From NCBI RefSeq assembly GCF_946478835.1, contig NZ_CAMLDV010000200.1, forward strand, positions 1-5,768: a stretch of 5,768 bases of DNA, read 5' to 3'. The DNA is from an uncultured Bdellovibrio sp. GTDB lineage: Bacteria > Bdellovibrionota > Bdellovibrionia > Bdellovibrionales > Bdellovibrionaceae. Shown one piece after another: positions 1 to 2,912 of this stretch (positions are counted from its first letter, which is position 1; every line of letters starts with the position of its first letter). Position numbers and translations under genes: made by a program. The notes under the pieces are model-generated. The model made no database searches, was not told the DNA's origin, and was given only the letters and a program-made list of their open reading frames with translations.

Positions 1-1
1 G

Positions 2-322
2 AGTTCTCTTTCAGGATCACAGATCGTATCGCAACACCGAGCGGATTCAAATACGTGGTTCTTAGGATGCGCGATCATGGCCGATTCTAAGGTGGCTTGT
101 TGGGGTAATGCAAAAGAGGGGTTTAATGGGGTCAGTGGCGGTGTGATTGGGCCGACATATGTTGATACATCCTCCGTGGTTGGGGGCTTTACTCCGACGA
201 CCCTTGAGGTGCGAAGTAATGTGTTAATAGCAACTCAGCAAGGAAAGCTTTATTGTATGGGAAGTTGCAATTTTGGCGTTCCTCAATATAAGCCTAAAAA
301 AATTCTGTCTCCGGCTCAGTGA
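2..322 (+). CDS. RCC1-like repeat protein, C-terminal part (5' end outside window)
   Basis: The frame is open from base 2 to the TGA at 320-322, giving 106 residues, so the ATG at 77 is almost certainly internal and not the start. Two RCC1-type blades are visible. Residues 22-43 read GCAIMADSKVACWGN followed by a Gly-containing turn, the usual 'CAI-x-G-V-CWG-N-x-G' pattern. A more degenerate last blade lies at about 74-92, with GKLYCMGSCNFG. Each blade keeps the Cys-(Trp/Met)-Gly core. RCC1 repeats fold into beta-propellers; in bacteria, long cysteine-containing versions are commonly secreted or surface proteins, but no signal peptide can be seen here because the N-terminus is missing. Ligand and role are unknown. 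The 3' end overlaps the convergent HNH frame by 29 bases. Family assignment is fairly confident; function is not assignable. Confidence 0.72.
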   Translation, partial: SSLSGSQIVSQHRADSNTWFLGCAIMADSKVACWGNAKEGFNGVSGGVIGPTYVDTSSVVGGFTPTTLEVRSNVLIATQQGKLYCMGSCNFGVPQYKPKKILSPAQ

Positions 323-563
323 ATCGCGGCTTTTTTCTGGCAATCCCTAAATGAGTGGCCGCAAGTTGATTGTGGGTTCGACACAGAACCCTCAAGTTTT
401 CGGGTTGATTTGATCCGCCTAATGCCAGCGGATGTACGTGGTCTACTTGCAGTTGAAAGGTAGAACTACATTTTGTCCCAGACGTCTGATCAATATATTC
501 ATCAATACCAGTGATGCACCTGTATTGACGACGGTCTCCGCAAAACATCCCGAAAATTCTACT
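294..563 (-). pseudogene. HNH endonuclease remnant (C-terminal HNH module only)
   Basis: The minus frame is open from just after a TGA at 564-566 to the TAG at 294-296. The first ATG is at 548, giving 84 residues, but I see no Shine-Dalgarno before it. Numbered from that ATG, Cys11 and Cys27 look like zinc or structural cysteines. Residues 35-60 form a classic HNH core: VDH (Asp36-His37), LGGSN, ENLRVLC (Asn51) and RTHN (His59). The pattern matches the C-terminal HNH domain that in related bacterial proteins follows a long helical N-terminal region; that region is absent here. Intact HNH proteins of this kind are metal-dependent nucleases. The catalytic residues survive, so a short active protein cannot be excluded, but lack of a start signal and a stop directly upstream favour a decayed gene. 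A neighbouring 27-codon frame at 594-677 may be its displaced start. Confidence 0.65.
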
Positions 564-593
564 TCATAAAATACGTCACCAAAATCGCAAACA

Positions 594-677
594 TCATCGT
601 CGTAAATAGAATTTAAAAGCGATTTCGCCATTAGAAACCTGGGACTTCTTTTCGATTTCAATTTTCTTGTATTGCAT
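594..677 (-). CDS. 27-codon frame with strong RBS, possible broken start of the HNH gene
   Basis: On the minus strand, AAGGAG (690-685) lies seven bases before an ATG at 677, an excellent ribosome binding site. The frame reads MQYKKIEIEKKSQVSNGEIA and stops after 27 codons at a TGA (596-594). The peptide is lysine- and glutamate-rich with no recognised domain. Its good initiation signal contrasts with the HNH frame downstream, which has none and is in a different frame. I infer that this is either the original start of a gene now broken by frameshift or deletion, or an independent small ORF. Nothing in the peptide itself resembles the helical N-terminus I know from related HNH proteins, so the link is only positional. 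Confidence 0.3.
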   Translation of the reverse strand: MQYKKIEIEKKSQVSNGEIAFKFYLRR

Positions 678-768
678 AAGACATCTCCTTGATCTCAAAC
701 ATAAGCCTTTCGGCCTCAAGGCAGTGTAAATTGACGACAACGCCAAATAAAAAAGATATAAAGAACTT
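678..768. other. Intergenic gap between divergent starts, with small hairpin
   Basis: This 91-base gap separates the minus-strand start at 677 from the plus-strand start at 769, so it should hold the control signals for both. It contains the minus-strand Shine-Dalgarno (685-690). A short hairpin around 703-714 reads on the minus strand as GGCC-GAAA-GGCT, a GNRA-type tetraloop on a short stem with one G-T pair. No run of T follows it on either strand, so it is not a convincing terminator. A TTGACG box at 731-736 is treated separately. Confidence 0.3.
731..762 (+). promoter_or_regulatory. Possible promoter for the LysE/ArgO gene
   Basis: TTGACG at 731-736 matches five of six -35 consensus bases. 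TATAAA at 757-762 matches five of six -10 bases, but the spacer is 20 bases, longer than the usual 16-18. The in-register alternatives (AGATAT or GATATA, spacers 17-18) are poor. If TATAAA is used, transcription would begin at about 768-770, practically on the ATG at 769, giving a leaderless or nearly leaderless mRNA. Weak call. Confidence 0.25.
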
Positions 769-1398
769 ATGAGTTCCTATTTTCTTCAAGGCTTCTTACT
801 TCAGGGCAGTTTGATCTTCGCGCTCGGCGCACAGAATATTTTTGTTCTTGAATCGGGCTTGCGCAAAAACAATCCGGCTCTGGTGGCTCTTGTGTGCACG
901 CTCTGTGATTTGTTTTTAATTCTTTTGGGCGTTGTCGGAGCTGCGAGTGTCTTTATTCACTTTCCCATTATCAAAGTGATTTTCGGAGTCCTCGGTGTTT
1001 TGTTTCTCCTTTACTACGGAGTTCAAAAAATCCGCGAAGACGTCGTGACGTTGCCTCTAGCCACTCGCGCTCACAGGGGAGCGGCCAACAAGATCGTTAT
1101 GCTTCAGGCGCTCGCGTTCAGCCTTTTAAATCCGCACGTTTATTTAGACACTGTTGTTCTGATTGGCGGAGTCTCAGCGAAATTTCCTGAACTCACCGCA
1201 AGACTTGTCTTCGCAGCGGGAGCTTCGACGTTTTCGGCGATCTGGTTCTTCGGACTGGGGCTGGGCGCGACGAAGATGAGACCACTTTTGCAATCGGCCC
1301 AACGTCTCCGTCGAGTCATGGTTGTCGCAGGAATTATTCTCATCCTCATTGGCTTGCAGCTCGCGCGGGAAGTGTGGACTTGGGGCCTTGCCCTTTAA
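769..1398 (+). CDS. argO: LysE/ArgO family basic amino acid exporter
   Basis: This 209-residue inner-membrane protein has the usual length for the LysE family, which exports lysine and/or arginine by secondary transport. Hydrophobic segments lie at about 5-27, 37-60, 66-86, 109-135, 146-168 and 183-202, giving the expected six. Family landmarks are LGAQNIFVLESGL at 19-31 (the G-x-Q-N motif of the first helix), a cytosolic-type charged stretch at about 87-108, LNPHVYLDT at 120-128 (the NP-x-x-YLD motif), WFFGLGLGA at 159-167 and IGLQLARE at 194-201. The last three resemble E. coli ArgO more than Corynebacterium LysE, so I use argO, but substrate choice cannot be read from sequence. The start ATG at 769 has only a weak purine stretch (AAAGAA, 760-765) upstream. 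No LysG/ArgP-type regulator is adjacent; the left neighbour is the HNH remnant. It lacks an obvious terminator, so readthrough into the ankyrin gene is possible. Confidence 0.9.
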   Translation: MSSYFLQGFLLQGSLIFALGAQNIFVLESGLRKNNPALVALVCTLCDLFLILLGVVGAASVFIHFPIIKVIFGVLGVLFLLYYGVQKIREDVVTLPLATRAHRGAANKIVMLQALAFSLLNPHVYLDTVVLIGGVSAKFPELTARLVFAAGASTFSAIWFFGLGLGATKMRPLLQSAQRLRRVMVVAGIILILIGLQLAREVWTWGLAL

Positions 1399-1423
1399 CA
1401 CATTACTTAAATGCGAATATAAA
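1395..1423 (+). promoter_or_regulatory. Sigma-70-type promoter for the ankyrin gene
   Basis: TTAACA (1395-1400) and TATAAA (1418-1423) each match the housekeeping consensus at five of six positions and are separated by exactly 17 bases. The -35 box overlaps the TAA stop of the exporter gene (1396-1398). Predicted transcription start is near 1430, leaving a leader of about 50 bases before the ATG at 1481. This supports separate expression of the ankyrin gene. Pattern match only. Confidence 0.55.
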
Positions 1424-1480
1424 TAAATCCATTCCTTTCTTATTCTGAAGCCAAGTACGAAAGCAGAAAAAGAGGCAGTT

Positions 1481-1936
1481 ATGGACGAGCTACAAGACGG
1501 CGTTTTTGAAAACGCACGCACGGGAAATTACGAAGCCCTTCGCAAGTACATTGAAAACAAGGGCGACGTGGAAGCGCGCAACCAACGCGGTTATTCTCTT
1601 TTGATGCTGGCGGCGTACAATCAACAATTCAGGGCTACGCAGCTTTTATTGGAACACGGAGCTGCCGTGAACTCTCAAGATCACGGAGGTAATACCGTGT
1701 TGATGGGAGCGGCCTTTAAGGGACTGAAAGAGATTGTGGGTCTTTTGCTCTCCAAAGGAGCCGACGTGCGAATTCAAAATGCACAAGGCATGACGGCGAT
1801 GGATTTCGCAAAGATCTTCGCCCGTCGAGATGTGCTGACGCTCTTGTCGCAAGATGATTCGTCATCGTGGTACGAATCGTTTGAACCTCCTCCTTATATA
1901 ATAGAGAAAGATCCACAACAGACTGTCTCACCGTGA
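1481..1936 (+). CDS. Small ankyrin-repeat protein
   Basis: This is a 151-residue protein with no signal peptide or membrane segment, so probably cytoplasmic. About four ankyrin repeats are visible: a divergent N-cap at about 7-35 (ARTGNYEALRKYI); 36-68 (RGYSLLMLAAYNQQFRATQL then LLEHGAAVNSQD); 69-101 (GGNTVLMGAAFKGLKEIVGL then LLSKGADVRIQN); and a C-cap at 102-124 (QGMTAMDFAKIFARRDVLTL). The hallmark TxLxxAA-like helix and LLLxxGAxV turns are intact. Ankyrin domains bind other proteins and have no catalytic activity; the partner is unknown. The tail, 125-151, is Ser- and Pro-rich, contains PPPY at 136-139, and is probably disordered. The start is supported by AGAGG at 1471-1475, five bases before the ATG. 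Some bacteria keep such proteins beside catalase, but no catalase is present here. The exporter upstream gives no clear functional hint. Confidence 0.88.
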   Translation: MDELQDGVFENARTGNYEALRKYIENKGDVEARNQRGYSLLMLAAYNQQFRATQLLLEHGAAVNSQDHGGNTVLMGAAFKGLKEIVGLLLSKGADVRIQNAQGMTAMDFAKIFARRDVLTLLSQDDSSSWYESFEPPPYIIEKDPQQTVSP

Positions 1937-2125
1937 AACATTTTCTTTCAGAGTGACGTTAATGGGCCTGCCAAATCACGGCATTGTCAATGGAACAGAC
2001 AGGAACAAGGCTCTCCATACTCTTTCCTTAGTCAGCTAATTGGTAGAAATGACTGTGCAATTTGAAAGTTGGCACGGGTTGGCCGACCTCTTGCTCTAGG
2101 TAAAGGCATTAAGGAAACAAATTTT
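1937..2125 (+). other. Intergenic region before the lipoprotein gene, no clear signals
   Basis: The 189-base gap should carry the promoter of the lipoprotein gene, but I find no good -35/-10 pair. A TTGGCACGG stretch at 2069-2077 resembles the -24 half of a sigma-54 promoter, but the -12 GC is misplaced by one base. No hairpin plus T-run marks the end of the ankyrin transcript. A 25-codon frame from 1962 lacks a ribosome binding site. Confidence 0.3.
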
Positions 2126-2656
2126 ATGAAAACATTAAATCTCGTATCTAAAATTTTTAAAGCGTTGTCTCTTGTGGCAATCACACTTCTTCTTGCGAAT
2201 TGTAGCAAAGACAATAAAAGTTCAACGACGGTAGGTGCCTATCAATTAGTAAATGGTATCTGCTATCAAAACGTAAATGGTCAGTTGGTTCAACAATCGA
2301 ACACAGCACTTTGTAACAATGCTGGCGGTTATCAGCTTATCAACGGTATGTGCTACCAAAACGTAAATGGACAGTTGATCCAGCAAGCAAACACAAGTCT
2401 TTGCACAAGCTCAACAGGTTCATATCAGTTGGTGAATGGTGTCTGCTACCAAAACATCAACGGCCAATTGATCCAACAAGCGAACACAAGCCTTTGCTAT
2501 AACAATGGCGGATACAACAACGGTGGATACCAAACAATGGTGTGCACTGGAGCTTACACAGACGGTTATCAAATCGCTCAGTGTGGTACTCAGTTTAACT
2601 GCTCAGGTTACACATTGATGAATGTGCAAACTGGTCAAATCGTTCGCTGCCAATAA
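2126..2656 (+). CDS. Cysteine-rich triple-repeat lipoprotein, function unknown
   Basis: I choose the ATG at 2126: AAGGAA at 2111-2116 is well spaced, and the protein then begins directly with a signal peptide. The frame extends to a TTG at 2069, but that adds 19 residues ahead of the signal and has no ribosome site. The 176-residue product has a basic N-terminus (MKTLNLVSKIFK), a hydrophobic core and a lipobox LLLANC with Cys26 as the lipidation site; Asn at -1 is less common than Gly, Ala or Ser. Ser27 at +2 would suit outer-membrane sorting under the E. coli rule. Three 25-residue units follow at 39-63, 69-93 and 100-124, with consensus YQL-x-NG-x-CYQN-x-NGQL-x-QQ-x-NT-x-LC. A Gly/Asn/Tyr linker and a divergent tail carrying Cys140, 153, 159 and 175 complete the protein. 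The ten mature cysteines besides Cys26 suggest disulfides in the periplasm or at the cell surface. I recognise no named family. It is followed closely by a terminator, so it is probably monocistronic. Confidence 0.85.
   Translation: MKTLNLVSKIFKALSLVAITLLLANCSKDNKSSTTVGAYQLVNGICYQNVNGQLVQQSNTALCNNAGGYQLINGMCYQNVNGQLIQQANTSLCTSSTGSYQLVNGVCYQNINGQLIQQANTSLCYNNGGYNNGGYQTMVCTGAYTDGYQIAQCGTQFNCSGYTLMNVQTGQIVRCQ
2240..2497 (+). repeat. Three tandem 75-bp coding repeats in the lipoprotein gene
   Basis: Units lie at 2240-2314, 2330-2404 and 2423-2497, with 15- and 18-base spacers. By hand count, units 2 and 3 differ at 15 of 75 bases but at only 3 of 25 residues, all conservative (Ile, Val, Met). 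Unit 1 differs from each of the others at 5 of 25 residues. Eight of the eleven changed codons between units 2 and 3 are synonymous, so the peptide is conserved while the DNA has drifted. Each unit has two cysteines 17 residues apart. Confidence 0.92.
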
Positions 2657-2684
2657 TCCCTTCCAAGATACGAATTTAAACATG

Positions 2685-2718
2685 CGGCGCGCCAAACAAG
2701 GTGCGCCGTTTGTATTTC
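2685..2718 (+). terminator. Rho-independent terminator after the lipoprotein gene
   Basis: CGGCGCGCC (2685-2693) pairs with GGTGCGCCG (2700-2708) as a nine-base-pair stem with one G-T pair and an AAACAA loop. It is followed by the T-rich tail TTTGTATTTC. It begins 29 bases after the stop codon at 2654-2656 and separates this gene from smc. Confidence 0.82.
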
Positions 2719-2832
2719 TGGCATTGCATAAGACCTAAGCACAATGAGCGTTGCAAAGAAACGCGATGCGAAATATAACCCATAAACTCTGCCTAAGTTT
2801 TCAGCGACACGTCCTCTTTTAAGAGCCTCTTG
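2719..2832 (+). other. Upstream intergenic region of smc, nothing identified
   Basis: Between the terminator and the smc promoter-like box I see no ORF with a ribosome site and no convincing RNA gene. It contains ATTGCATAAGAC (2723-2734), an exact copy of bases 671-682, which may be chance. Confidence 0.3.
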
Positions 2833-2861
2833 TTGACATACTTCCCAACACTCGCGAGATT
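2833..2861 (+). promoter_or_regulatory. Possible smc promoter
   Basis: A perfect -35 hexamer TTGACA (2833-2838) is followed after 17 bases by GAGATT (2856-2861), which matches only three of six -10 positions. Predicted transcription start is near 2868, just at the left edge of the palindrome at 2870-2891, giving a leader of about 45 bases. The strong -35 with a weak -10 could indicate moderate or regulated expression. Confidence 0.42.
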
Positions 2862-2869
2862 GAAATGGT

Positions 2870-2891
2870 CCTTAGTCTAGCTAGACCAAGG
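2870..2891. promoter_or_regulatory. 22-bp near-perfect palindrome upstream of smc
   Basis: A perfect 12-base palindrome GTCTAG-CTAGAC (2875-2886) is flanked by CCTT (2870-2873) and AAGG (2888-2891), with one mismatched pair (A2874/C2887). It lies between the putative promoter and the ribosome binding site at about 2900-2906. It could be an operator for a dimeric regulator or a hairpin at the mRNA 5' end. No T-run follows, so it is not a terminator. Confidence 0.5.
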
Positions 2892-2912
2892 GCGGTATTG
2901 AGGGGAAGTTTC

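Noticed and set aside
311..336. Possible terminator ending the RCC1-like gene (GC-rich stretch then six T)
   Set aside because: Only a three-base-pair stem (CCG/CGG) can be formed before the T-run, too weak to call.
443..661. Minus-strand ORF of 72 codons overlapping the HNH remnant
   Set aside because: It starts at a TTG without ribosome site, has no recognisable domain, and overlaps the HNH core in a different frame.
1140..1931. Minus-strand ORFs antisense to the exporter and ankyrin genes
   Set aside because: They overlap well-supported plus-strand coding regions and show low-complexity Arg/Ser-rich translations with no domain or ribosome site.
769..1936. Exporter and ankyrin genes as a functional operon or defence pair
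   Set aside because: They are 82 bases apart with a good promoter between them, and neither carries an effector or sensor domain typical of a defence module.
1962..2039. 25-codon ORF between the ankyrin and lipoprotein genes
   Set aside because: No ribosome binding site and no recognisable content.
2069..2095. Sigma-54-like promoter (TTGGCACGG ... GGC) before the lipoprotein gene
   Set aside because: The -24 half is excellent, but GG and GC are 9 bases apart instead of the strict 10, and the -12 half is not TTGC. TTGC at 2091-2094 is far too distant.
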